Under the pieces are notes generated by a model. That model had not been told where the DNA came from and ran no database searches. It saw nothing but the letters and a program-made list of their open reading frames with translations. Source: Ferrimonas pelagia (lineage in GTDB: Bacteria; Pseudomonadota; Gammaproteobacteria; Enterobacterales; Shewanellaceae). From it: 64,000 nt of DNA. The position numbers and the translations under genes were made by a program. Location of the stretch: assembly GCF_039543565.1 (NCBI RefSeq), contig NZ_BAABJZ010000009.1, positions 1-64,000 on the forward strand, in the 5' to 3' direction. How positions within the stretch are numbered: the stretch's first letter is position 1; every line of letters begins with the position of its first letter. Of the stretch, positions 17,722 to 25,746 are shown in pieces.

Positions 17722-19227
17722 ATGACTTCACAAAACTTTGATCGTGGCGAATTTCTTGGCCACCCAAAGGGGCTATTTCTCCTATTTACGACCGAGCTGT
17801 GGGAGCGCTTCAGCTACTATGCGATGCGCGCCATTCTGGTGCTTTATCTGGTCGACCGCGTCTCGGCGCAAGGCGGCGCTGGGCTCGGCTGGACGCAGGC
17901 CGATGCCCTGTCACTGTACGGAACCTTTACCGGTTTGGTGTATGTGACGCCGCTTATCGGCGGCTGGTTAGCCGATAACTACCTCGGCCAACGTAAGGCC
18001 ATTATGCTCGGTGGCGCCTTGATGGCCCTCGGTCAATTTACTCTGGGCGCGCCTCATGCCTGGGTCCCCGGTATGGAAACCACAATGTTCTACATCGGGC
18101 TGGGCACGTTGATCTTGGGCAATGGCTTATTTAAGCCCAACATTTCCACCATGGTGGGCGATCTCTACCCCGAAGGCGATCATCGCCGCGACGGCGCCTT
18201 CACCATCTTCTATATGGGGATCAACATCGGTGCAGCCATGGCCGGTTTCCTTGTTGCCTGGGCCTACACCAGCTTCGGCCATGACGCGGTGTTTGAAGGG
18301 AAAGAGGTGTTCGTCAATAACTGGCAGGCCGGCTTTATCCTAGCCGGGATCGGCATGGTGATCTCCATGATCATTCAGGCACTCTGGGCACAAAAACTGC
18401 TGGGCAATATCGGTACCATCCCCGCTGCTCAGTTAGACAAACAGAGTCAGGCAACGCCCCGCAAAGAACCGCTGACTGCGGTAGAGCGTGATAGGCTCAA
18501 GGTGATCCTGGTAATGGGCCTGTTCACCATTATCTTCTGGGCTGGCTTTGAGCAGGCCGGTGGCTTGATGAACCTGTTTACCAATGAGTTCACCGATCGC
18601 ACCATAGGTTCGTGGCAGGTGCCTACCGCCTGGTTCCAATCATTGAATGCCATCTTTATCGTGATCTTCGCGCCGATCATCGCCTCTATCTGGGTCCGGC
18701 TGGGCAACAAGGAGCCGAACTCGCCGGTTAAATTCGGCTTTGGTCTGGTGCTACTGGCGGTTGGTTTCCTGTTTATGATCGGTGCCGTCATGGAGATGGG
18801 CGGCGATCCCACCATGAAGTCCTCCATGTGGTGGCTGGTGGGTGCCTACCTGTTCCACACGTTGGGCGAGCTGTGCTTATCCCCTATCGGTTTGTCGATG
18901 GTCACCAAACTGGCACCGCTGCGGATCGCCTCTTTGATGATGGGCGCTTGGTTCCTGTTTATTGCTGCCGCCAATAAGATCGGGGGCCTTGTCGGCTCAT
19001 TGATCGGCCACGGTGGCGAGAAGGAAGAGCAACTGGCCAACGCCCTGTCGATCTTTGCCGGGATCGCCATTACCGCTGTGATCTCCGGGGTGATCCTATT
19101 CTTTATGGCCAACAAGTTAGTGGACTGGATGCACGGCGCAGAAGATAGCCACACCAAGGATGAACTTGAAGCCTTGGAAGAGGAAGTGGCAGTGACCGGC
19201 GAACACGAAGCGATGCCACGCAATTGA
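17722..19227 (+). CDS. POT-family proton-dependent di-/tripeptide transporter
   Basis: A 501-residue inner-membrane MFS symporter of the DtpA/DtpB type. The N-terminal helix carries the family signature ELWERFSYYAMRAILVLYL (ExxER motif), followed by the PTR2 region GGWLADNYLGQRKAI and FTIFYMGINIGA; about fourteen hydrophobic segments are present, as in bacterial POT proteins with two extra helices. It takes up small peptides with protons. It is monocistronic, with its own terminator. Confidence 0.92.
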   Translation: MTSQNFDRGEFLGHPKGLFLLFTTELWERFSYYAMRAILVLYLVDRVSAQGGAGLGWTQADALSLYGTFTGLVYVTPLIGGWLADNYLGQRKAIMLGGALMALGQFTLGAPHAWVPGMETTMFYIGLGTLILGNGLFKPNISTMVGDLYPEGDHRRDGAFTIFYMGINIGAAMAGFLVAWAYTSFGHDAVFEGKEVFVNNWQAGFILAGIGMVISMIIQALWAQKLLGNIGTIPAAQLDKQSQATPRKEPLTAVERDRLKVILVMGLFTIIFWAGFEQAGGLMNLFTNEFTDRTIGSWQVPTAWFQSLNAIFIVIFAPIIASIWVRLGNKEPNSPVKFGFGLVLLAVGFLFMIGAVMEMGGDPTMKSSMWWLVGAYLFHTLGELCLSPIGLSMVTKLAPLRIASLMMGAWFLFIAAANKIGGLVGSLIGHGGEKEEQLANALSIFAGIAITAVISGVILFFMANKLVDWMHGAEDSHTKDELEALEEEVAVTGEHEAMPRN

Positions 19228-19260
19228 TGCTCTCGGCTCACTCAAAGTGCTGACAAAGAC

Positions 19261-19294
19261 AACGCCCCCGGACTGAGGTCCGGGGGCGTTTTTA
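19261..19294 (+). terminator. Terminator after the peptide transporter
   Basis: A perfect 13-bp GC-rich stem (19261-19273 with 19278-19290, loop TGAG) is followed by TTTT. The gene on the other side ends at 19318 on the minus strand, so the hairpin may serve both. Confidence 0.9.
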
Positions 19295-19317
19295 CATCCA
19301 GCAGGCGCAATCTGGTG

Positions 19318-20442
19318 CTAACCGGTGGCTTTGAGCTGCACGCATCCGCCTGTGCTTTTGCTGTCACACACCCCTTGGAACCGGTTATTCAATAGGTCGC
19401 GGCGAACGTGCTCTGCCCCTTCCAACAGTACCAAGGCCTGACCCGGCGCCAGATCGCGGAAGTGGCTGTGCGGCCGATTGTCACCTGCAACACCGATAGG
19501 GGGCGTTTCCGGCAGGATGATGCGAGACAGTTGATCCTCGTTTCTGAGGAACACCTTAATATCGGTTCCCGCACGGCCAATCGCCACCCGGCGCGATTGC
19601 AGATCAAGCACCATGTACGCCATCTCCAGCGCACAGCTGAGGCCGGACTTCACCAACTGCTCATTGAGATAACTGAGCATGGCATAGGGCTCCAACACGG
19701 CGGTACTGCCACCTTGGCGGAAACGTTTTAGCTTTTGATTAAGGAAGCTGCGCAACAATACGCTGACGAAGGCGCTGACGTTGCCGCTTGGCGAAACCTT
19801 GGCTAAATAGGCGCAATAGTGATGCTCGCCGCACTCAAAGCCGTCGCACAACAGGGCACTGACTGGCTCCGAACGATACAGGTTGTAGGTGAAATTGCAG
19901 TTAGCAAAGGTCTGGGAGGTCGCAGGAAACAGCTGGGCCTGCACCAGCTGCGCTGTTGCCGTATCGTTTTGCAACGCCTCGAAGTTTTCTGACATCACTA
20001 ACGACTGCTCAGGACTTTCCCACTCCGTCCCTATGCTATTGGTCCGTTCGGGCGGCTCCAGTCCGCCTGACTCCCTTAAACAATCCACCATCGCATTATG
20101 AAGCACCTGCAGATCCGCCAAGGGCTTCATCAAATAATCCCAGGCACCATTACGCAGTGCTTCGACCACATCAGACATCGCCTTATTGGCGGTGATCACG
20201 ATACTTGGTAGCTGTGGCGCCGTCTCCGCAAGCTTTTGCAGAAATTCCAATCCACCCATTCTGGGCATACACAGATCAACCAAGGCAATGTCCGGTCGGC
20301 TCAACGCGAATTGTTCGAGTCCATGCTGCCCATCCTCTGCCTCCGCAACCGTCATTCCTTGTTGGCGACAATAATCGCTAACCAGCTGACGAAAGACTGG
20401 ATCGTCCTCGACAACCAATACTTTAATTCCTTGTAAAGCCAT
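19318..20442 (-). CDS. RssB-like response regulator with degenerate PP2C domain
   Basis: This 374-residue cytoplasmic protein has an N-terminal receiver domain (residues 7-125: VLVVEDD acidic pocket, phospho-acceptor Asp in IALVDLCMP, Thr in VITANK, Lys in LMKPLAD) and a C-terminal domain with the layout of SpoIIE/PP2C phosphatases. The metal-binding places of that domain look lost: the usual DVSGHG is replaced by AKVSPSGN. That architecture is the one of RssB, the sigma-S adaptor for ClpXP, and of related anti-sigma-factor regulators. No rpoS or protease gene is near. Call of domain layout is sure; role in sigma-S turnover is inference. Confidence 0.82.
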   Translation of the reverse strand: MALQGIKVLVVEDDPVFRQLVSDYCRQQGMTVAEAEDGQHGLEQFALSRPDIALVDLCMPRMGGLEFLQKLAETAPQLPSIVITANKAMSDVVEALRNGAWDYLMKPLADLQVLHNAMVDCLRESGGLEPPERTNSIGTEWESPEQSLVMSENFEALQNDTATAQLVQAQLFPATSQTFANCNFTYNLYRSEPVSALLCDGFECGEHHYCAYLAKVSPSGNVSAFVSVLLRSFLNQKLKRFRQGGSTAVLEPYAMLSYLNEQLVKSGLSCALEMAYMVLDLQSRRVAIGRAGTDIKVFLRNEDQLSRIILPETPPIGVAGDNRPHSHFRDLAPGQALVLLEGAEHVRRDLLNNRFQGVCDSKSTGGCVQLKATG

Positions 20443-20479
20443 GGCTCACCCTAGCCCTTCGGACTTGTTGTTGTTGTTG

Positions 20480-21253
20480 TCAGTCAATCTCATCCAGATA
20501 ATCATCAAGCCAATCGTCGTCCTCTTCCTTCAGTGGAGGATTGCCGTCGTACAGCTGAAACTCTATGTACTGAAAATACGCTTCTCTGGTGAAGGCGTAG
20601 GGGTCCAGCGAACTGTCCAATAACGCCTCCTGCTCAATCAGTTTAGACCGCGTCGCCAAACCGTCCAGAGTCCAGCGCCCAGCGGCCTGCCAAAAGTTAA
20701 ATAGGCTATGTGGGAAATACAGCTTATCGACAACGTCGCCGGCCTCATCCCGAACCGAACTCGGCCCCAGTACCGGCAGCATCAAATAGGGGCCATCCGG
20801 CACGCCCCAATAGCCAAGCACCTCACCAAACTGATCCTGCTTGCGCTCCAAGCCCATCTCCGTAGCGACATCCATCAACCCCACGACGCCGATGGTGCTG
20901 TTGATGAGGAAGCGGGCCGTGGCATTGGCCGCCCAGGCTGGCTTGAGCTGCAACAGGTTATTCACCGCACTAAAGGGCTCATCCAGATTTCTGACAAAGT
21001 TCTCTACGCCATTTTGCGCCGGCCGCGGCACATAGTCCGCATAGACGTGTACGACAGGCCGGACAATATAGCGATCGAGATAAAGGTAGTTTAGATCCCA
21101 AACCCAACGGTTAAACGGCTCGATAGGATCCCGTGGATCCTTATAACTTTCCTCGATGCCGAACTCATCCATTTCGGCCCAAGCGGTAAAACTCACCGCC
21201 CAAGACAGTAGCAAGAGCAGAAGAAAACGGCATCCAACGGCAATCACTCTCAA
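20480..21253 (-). CDS. mlaA: MlaA/VacJ-family phospholipid-retrieval protein
   Basis: MlaA extracts mislocalised phospholipids from the outer leaflet of the outer membrane. The 257-residue protein has DPIEPFNRWVWDLNY, the helix NLDEPFSAVNNLLQ, and GVVGLMDVATEMGLE followed by the VLGYWGVPDGPYLMLPVLGPSSVRD stretch cut into recognisable family motifs. The start is TTG at 21253, with AGGGG seven bases upstream. The N-terminal hydrophobic segment ends in AWA before EMDE, a signal peptidase I site; no lipobox cysteine follows, unlike E. coli MlaA, which is a lipoprotein. The rest of the Mla pathway is not in the window. Confidence 0.93.
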   Translation of the reverse strand: MRVIAVGCRFLLLLLLSWAVSFTAWAEMDEFGIEESYKDPRDPIEPFNRWVWDLNYLYLDRYIVRPVVHVYADYVPRPAQNGVENFVRNLDEPFSAVNNLLQLKPAWAANATARFLINSTIGVVGLMDVATEMGLERKQDQFGEVLGYWGVPDGPYLMLPVLGPSSVRDEAGDVVDKLYFPHSLFNFWQAAGRWTLDGLATRSKLIEQEALLDSSLDPYAFTREAYFQYIEFQLYDGNPPLKEEDDDWLDDYLDEID

Positions 21254-21299
21254 AATTTATCCCCTACTGGCCGATATCCCTATTAACAGCAAACGGGTT

Positions 21300-22679
21300 G
21301 TGTCAACTGACGTTATTGCCCAAAAGTTTACCACCTCAACTGCGGAGTTAAACAATTATCAACCACTTACCGAACAGTGCGGCCACTCTGTGTTAACCAT
21401 AGGTGCCCAATTACCAGTTAGCCAGCTCGGTCAGCGTGCAGCGACTGCTCCTTTACTGCCGCTGATCAGCGCTCGCCCGGTTGAGCATGCGTTGATCGTG
21501 GACCGATCTGGCCCGTCGCTCGCCTTCCAACGTCCCGCAACCGGGCTGGCTGGCCCCTACCTACTGCAACATCAGCAGGGCCAACCGGTACTCCATCAAC
21601 TCAAAAGCCATAGCACCACGCTGGCACTGACGGCCTTGCCACCCGCCACAGCCAGTGCCATCCGTGCCTTATTGGCAGGCGGCCATTCGGTCGGCCAACT
21701 GCGGGCCGACCCACAAGGCCGGGCAATGCTGCTGACCCCCTCCAGTGGGATCCCCCTGCCTATCTCCCTGCCGCCCAATAGCGAATGGCTGGTGAGACTC
21801 CTAGAGCACGGCAGTTCGCGCCTGCAGCTGTACCAGCTGGCGCAGATCTTAAAGGCGCTGCCAAACACCCCGCAGCCCCATTCTGGCTCACAAAGCCAAG
21901 CTGCGCCCCCAGCCGCATCCGCTCATCGCCCATTCGATGGGTTCGGCCAAGCGACGACCGTGCCAAGTGATGGCAAAGATCCGCTCTCCGCGCTCGCCCG
22001 CAACCTGGCACCCATGATGGGCAACAGTCAGTTAACCCCGCTGCCATTACCCAGCCTGGCACAGCTGGCCAACCCCACGCTGCTGGCCATGCTGCTGACG
22101 CAGATCGGTCAGTTTCCCGCCAATAGTCGACTCGCGCCACCGCTCGGCCCCATCGCCCAGCTGTGGCAGCGCCTGTTGATGCAACGCCGCAGTCGGACAG
22201 AGGATGACAGCACGTCCGATGAACACTCGCTACTGGCGTCTGAGGCGCAGCTGAACACCTTGACGCCGATGATCCGCCAGCTGACCGACTTTCAGCAGCA
22301 GAGCCAAGCCGACAGTGAGCACCCACTACTTTTTCTGGCCCTACCTTATGGGCAACAACAGGAGCAGCGTGAGTTGCAGCTGTCGCTACAGCGCTATCAG
22401 TCCGAGCCACAAGCTCAGCAAAGAAGTTGGTTGTTGACGCTGCGTTTCGAATTGGACCCAGGGCCATTGCTGGTTAAGGCTCGCTACAGCGAAGGCACGC
22501 TGCGCCTGGATATGACCGCCAACAGCAGCGGCCTGTGTCAGCAAGCCGAGCGCTATGTCGATGCCTTGACCGAGCGATTGGAAAGTGCCGGGCTGCGGCT
22601 CAGCAGCGTGAACTGCCAAGTCGGCACCGTCCCCGACAAATTGACTCAAGGGAGGCCAATGCTGATCTATGGACGATAA
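21300..22679 (+). CDS. Orphan FliK-like hook-length-control-type protein
   Basis: A protein of about 460 residues whose first 350 residues are Gln/Pro/Leu-rich and poorly conserved, and whose last 90 residues (LLTLRFELDPGPLLVKARYS, then LTERLESAGLRLSSVNCQVG) resemble the C-terminal Flg_hook domain of FliK. FliK-type proteins measure hook length and switch substrate specificity of the flagellar export gate through FlhB. No flagellar gene other than the following FlhB-like gene is nearby. The start is unsure: the frame is open from 21156 but that would run antisense into mlaA; GTG at 21300 and 21390 are both possible. Confidence 0.6.
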   Translation: MSTDVIAQKFTTSTAELNNYQPLTEQCGHSVLTIGAQLPVSQLGQRAATAPLLPLISARPVEHALIVDRSGPSLAFQRPATGLAGPYLLQHQQGQPVLHQLKSHSTTLALTALPPATASAIRALLAGGHSVGQLRADPQGRAMLLTPSSGIPLPISLPPNSEWLVRLLEHGSSRLQLYQLAQILKALPNTPQPHSGSQSQAAPPAASAHRPFDGFGQATTVPSDGKDPLSALARNLAPMMGNSQLTPLPLPSLAQLANPTLLAMLLTQIGQFPANSRLAPPLGPIAQLWQRLLMQRRSRTEDDSTSDEHSLLASEAQLNTLTPMIRQLTDFQQQSQADSEHPLLFLALPYGQQQEQRELQLSLQRYQSEPQAQQRSWLLTLRFELDPGPLLVKARYSEGTLRLDMTANSSGLCQQAERYVDALTERLESAGLRLSSVNCQVGTVPDKLTQGRPMLIYGR

Positions 22680-22971
22680 ACCCAAAAAAGCGGTGGCTGT
22701 CCGCTATGACGGCCAAGACGCCCCGCGGATCACCGCCAGCGGCGAAGGCCATGTTGCCGAGCAGATCCAAACCCTAGCGCAGGACGCCGGTGTCCTCGTC
22801 CACCACGATCCGCAATTGGCCGAACTGCTGGCTAAGCTGGAGCTGGGTGAGCAGATCCCACCACAGCTTTATCTGATCATCGCCGAGCTGATCGCCTTTG
22901 CTTACCTGATAGAGGGTCGCTTTCCTGAGCAATGGCACAATATCCATCAACGGCTCAATACGAAGGCCTAA
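22669..22971 (+). CDS. FlhB C-terminal-domain-like small protein
   Basis: These 100 residues correspond to the part of FlhB/YscU after the NPTH autocleavage site (AVAVRYDGQDAPRITASGEG, then VHHDPQLAELLAKLELGEQIP and an alanine-rich helix). The membrane domain and the cleavage motif itself are absent. Its ATG overlaps the end of the FliK-like gene by 11 bases, so the two are translated together. Similar orphan pairs exist in other gammaproteobacteria. It could bind FliK-like proteins or modulate a type III export gate; no function is shown by the sequence. Confidence 0.75.
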   Translation: MDDKPKKAVAVRYDGQDAPRITASGEGHVAEQIQTLAQDAGVLVHHDPQLAELLAKLELGEQIPPQLYLIIAELIAFAYLIEGRFPEQWHNIHQRLNTKA

Positions 22972-23061
22972 AACTTCACATCAGACTGAGCTCGGTCGAT
23001 CCAGAGCCCTTAGGAGAGTGTAAAGTTGATCCCGTAAAGACCCCGCCTGGCTCACACGAGC

Positions 23062-23274
23062 CTACTTTAGGTGCACAAATTGACTCTGCACCCCAAGCTG
23101 CTGCGCCGCCTCCGTCAGGGCCTCCTCCTGACTGTGGGCGTGCAGCTTGATGGTACTGCTGTGAAACAGATCATTGGTGTACTGATCCCAAAACACCCAA
23201 CGCGCTTGCCACCCCTCAGTATCAACCACATTGCCATCATGAAACACTTCAACACTGGCATTTTGATGCGCCAT
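23062..23274 (-). CDS. Small hypothetical protein, 70 aa
   Basis: I do not recognise this protein. It is supported by a strong ribosome binding site (GGAGG six bases before the ATG) and by a balanced composition: an N-terminal beta-like segment (ASVEVFHDGNVV), an aromatic patch (WQARWVFWDQY) and a C-terminal helix (HSQEEALTEAAQQLGV). No signal peptide or membrane segment is present. It stands alone between the FlhB-like gene and a diguanylate cyclase, with opposite orientation to both. Confidence 0.5.
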   Translation of the reverse strand: MAHQNASVEVFHDGNVVDTEGWQARWVFWDQYTNDLFHSSTIKLHAHSQEEALTEAAQQLGVQSQFVHLK

Positions 23275-23470
23275 AACGCCTCCTACAACCGGCTCAACCT
23301 CATATTAAGTATGACCCATTTCGTTTTAACCGCAGTGCCGCTGCCCACTCCGCAGGCTCGTTCTCGGGCACGCGCCGCCAGCCACTGCGAGTTCAAGCAC
23401 CTAAGCCAATGGTTTAAAGGCTTTTGTGACTCAGACTCAGCGTTTACACTGAGACTCTCAAGGATGACTC

Positions 23471-24760
23471 TTGGCACCGAACATGGATAAAAAGCGGATC
23501 CTCATCGTCGAAGACAGCGCGACGGTCACCAAAGTATTGCGTCACCTGATCCTGCAATTTGGCCACTTTGAGGCCCTTTTTGCGCAAACATTGGCGCAAG
23601 CACAGCAGCTGTGCCTGCAACAGGCGGACGCATTGTTTGCCGCTGTGGTCGATCTCACCCTACCCGACGCCCCCAATGGTGAGATCGTCGAACTCACTCT
23701 GGCGCACCAACTCCCCACCATCGTCCTAACCGGCAACTTTGACCCCAAGCAACGTGCCCACTGGCAAGGCAAAGGCGTGGTGGACTACATCACCAAAGAG
23801 GGACGCTATAGCTACGAACTCGCCCTCAAACAGCTGCAGCGCCTGGGCAACAACCATGAGCACAAGATCCTGGTGGTGGAAGACTCCCGTCCGGTCCGCA
23901 AATTGATCGTCGCGGCGCTAGAGCGTCAGCACTATCAGATCTTTCAAGCCGAGCACGGTGAACAGGCACTGCAACAATTAGCGCAGCAGCCGGACATCAA
24001 GCTGATGCTGACAGATTATCAGATGCCGCACATGGACGGCTTTGAGCTGATCCAGCAACTGCGGCGCACGCGCGATCCCACCCAACTGTGCATCATCGGC
24101 CTCTCCACCAACAGCGATGCCGCCCTCTCGGCCAAATTCATCAAATATGGTGCCAACGACTTCCTACTTAAGCCCTTTCTGCATGAAGAGCTGTATTGCC
24201 GCGTCAACCAAAACATCGAGCTTATCGAGCGGATGGAAGCCATGCGCGATGCGGCCAGTCGCGATTATCTCACCGGCCTCTATAACCGCCGTCACTTTTT
24301 CGCCCACGCTGAGGCACACTATCAGAGCCTGAAGCAACAGAGGCACAAGGTAACAGTTGCGGTGATCGATCTGGATCACTTCAAGCAGATCAACGACCGC
24401 CATGGCCACCTGATCGGCGATCAGGTGCTCAAAGCCATGGCCGACGCGTTAACCACACACTTGGGTCGGTTTCTGATCGCGCGAGCCGGAGGCGAGGAAT
24501 TTTTCCTGATGATGGCCGGGATCGGCAGCGAGCAAGCATTGCGCCTGTTGCAGCCTCTACGGCAAAGACTCGCGGCTGAGCCTATCATGACCGACGCAGG
24601 CCCCATCACCGTCCGATTCAGTGCCGGTGTGTCGGAGCGCATAACAGATAAGATCGAGCAGCAGCTGCACCAAGCCGATATCCTGCTGTATCAAGCCAAG
24701 CAAGGCGGGCGGGATCAAAGCATCGGCGATCACGGCGCTGTGACCATCAGCAGCGGCTAA
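23471..24760 (+). CDS. Diguanylate cyclase with two receiver domains
   Basis: This 429-residue cytoplasmic protein has REC1 (residues 8-125, ILIVEDSATV, acceptor in VVDLTLPDA), REC2 (about 133-250, ILVVEDSRPVRK, acceptor in MLTDYQMPHMDG, Lys in LLKPF) and a C-terminal GGDEF domain (about 265-420) with DYLTGLYNRR, IDLDHFKQINDRHGH and an intact AGGEEF active site. It should make cyclic di-GMP in response to phosphorylation. The start is TTG at 23471, favoured because AGGA lies six bases upstream; ATG at 23483 would remove four residues. c-di-GMP could influence the curli and polysaccharide loci here, which is inference. Confidence 0.92.
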   Translation: MAPNMDKKRILIVEDSATVTKVLRHLILQFGHFEALFAQTLAQAQQLCLQQADALFAAVVDLTLPDAPNGEIVELTLAHQLPTIVLTGNFDPKQRAHWQGKGVVDYITKEGRYSYELALKQLQRLGNNHEHKILVVEDSRPVRKLIVAALERQHYQIFQAEHGEQALQQLAQQPDIKLMLTDYQMPHMDGFELIQQLRRTRDPTQLCIIGLSTNSDAALSAKFIKYGANDFLLKPFLHEELYCRVNQNIELIERMEAMRDAASRDYLTGLYNRRHFFAHAEAHYQSLKQQRHKVTVAVIDLDHFKQINDRHGHLIGDQVLKAMADALTTHLGRFLIARAGGEEFFLMMAGIGSEQALRLLQPLRQRLAAEPIMTDAGPITVRFSAGVSERITDKIEQQLHQADILLYQAKQGGRDQSIGDHGAVTISSG

Positions 24761-24854
24761 TCAATAGCCGATCCGGATCGCATTTCCTGTGCCCGAACTT
24801 TGACCCGTTCACCGGCGCTGCCAGAATGCCGTTTTGTCCCTGCCACAAGTGACT

Positions 24855-25406
24855 ATGCGTAACTGGATCCTGCTTTTAACCTGCGGTGCCTTGATGCTGC
24901 CCGCCGCCTCTGCCAACTGGCGCATCGACGAAACGCCGCGGGGCGCACAACTCTCGCGCGTGCCTTACGTGATCCTCGCGGCCGATCACTTCAACATGGC
25001 CGATGGCGAGCTGTGGGGGATCACTCTGGCCCCACACCACTTTGATCCCAACTATCCGGAATGGGGCTACTACGGCGGCTTTGCTTGGGGTGGCTCGAGC
25101 AATGTCACCACCGAGGCACCCGGTCGCGCCAAAACCAGTCGCTATATGGGTCGGTTTGGCCTCAGCTATCGCATGCTGGCCGATCTCAGCCTGTATGGCG
25201 GCGTCGCCCGCCTCACCGATGAACTCAAGTCCACCGACGGCACCAGCCAATACTGCACCGAATGTGAGCCGGTATGGCGTACCGAAAAAGATCACCGCTG
25301 GGGCGCCGAGGCCGGGGTACGGTATGCGCTGCCCGGCAACATCGCCATCGGGATCGGCTACAACTGGGCCACCGACTCGATGATACTGACGCTCGGGTTG
25401 CATTAA
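24855..25406 (+). CDS. Probable outer-membrane beta-barrel protein
   Basis: A 183-residue secreted protein with signal peptide MRNWILLLTCGALMLPAASA. The mature part alternates short aromatic strands (YYGGFAWGGSS, GRFGLSYRMLADLSLYGGVARL, RWGAEAGVRYALPGNIAIGIGYNW) with polar loops, a small barrel pattern. One loop holds YCTEC, a CxxC pair, that could form a disulfide or bind metal. The start at 24855 was chosen from the signal peptide; a frame to a TTG at 24834 is open. No family name can be given. Confidence 0.6.
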   Translation: MRNWILLLTCGALMLPAASANWRIDETPRGAQLSRVPYVILAADHFNMADGELWGITLAPHHFDPNYPEWGYYGGFAWGGSSNVTTEAPGRAKTSRYMGRFGLSYRMLADLSLYGGVARLTDELKSTDGTSQYCTECEPVWRTEKDHRWGAEAGVRYALPGNIAIGIGYNWATDSMILTLGLH

Positions 25407-25746
25407 CCAGCATGATAAGCGCAGCCGCCGATCACGCTAGCGCGCGGCGATAGAGGGCTGCGCCCTTGGCCTTATGTTGCGAATGCGACGGCCGTACGGC
25501 CAACGCCTCGCGCTAAGCGCTGCGCACGTAAAAGCCAAAGCTAAACACGGCGCTTGCTCTGCCCGCCCTGCTCTTACTGATCGCTGACAGCTTAAAGCTT
25601 AAAGCTTAAAGCTGCTCTGCCTGCTCTGCCTCGGCGCAGCCGATACCGCCGCGACGAAGTCGCCTAAGCCCGCGCGCAGCGCATACCGCCGTGCCGAAGG
25701 CACATGCAGCCAGCGCTTTGCTTTTGCTTTTGCTGACAGCTGACCA
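25407..25746. repeat. Hairpin-rich repeat tract
   Basis: No gene is present. The stretch holds several small perfect inverted repeats: GGGC/GCCC at 25455-25465, a 12-bp palindrome at 25490-25501 and GCGC/GCGC at 25510-25520. It also holds a 7-mer AGCTTAA repeated three times (25589-25609), a 9-mer CTGCTCTGC repeated twice (25612-25629), and two 30-bp units at 25634-25663 and 25674-25703. The two units share GCGCAGC and ATACCGCC and each end in a 5-bp hairpin with a GAA loop whose stems differ by compensatory changes. It lies between convergent genes. Confidence 0.75.
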
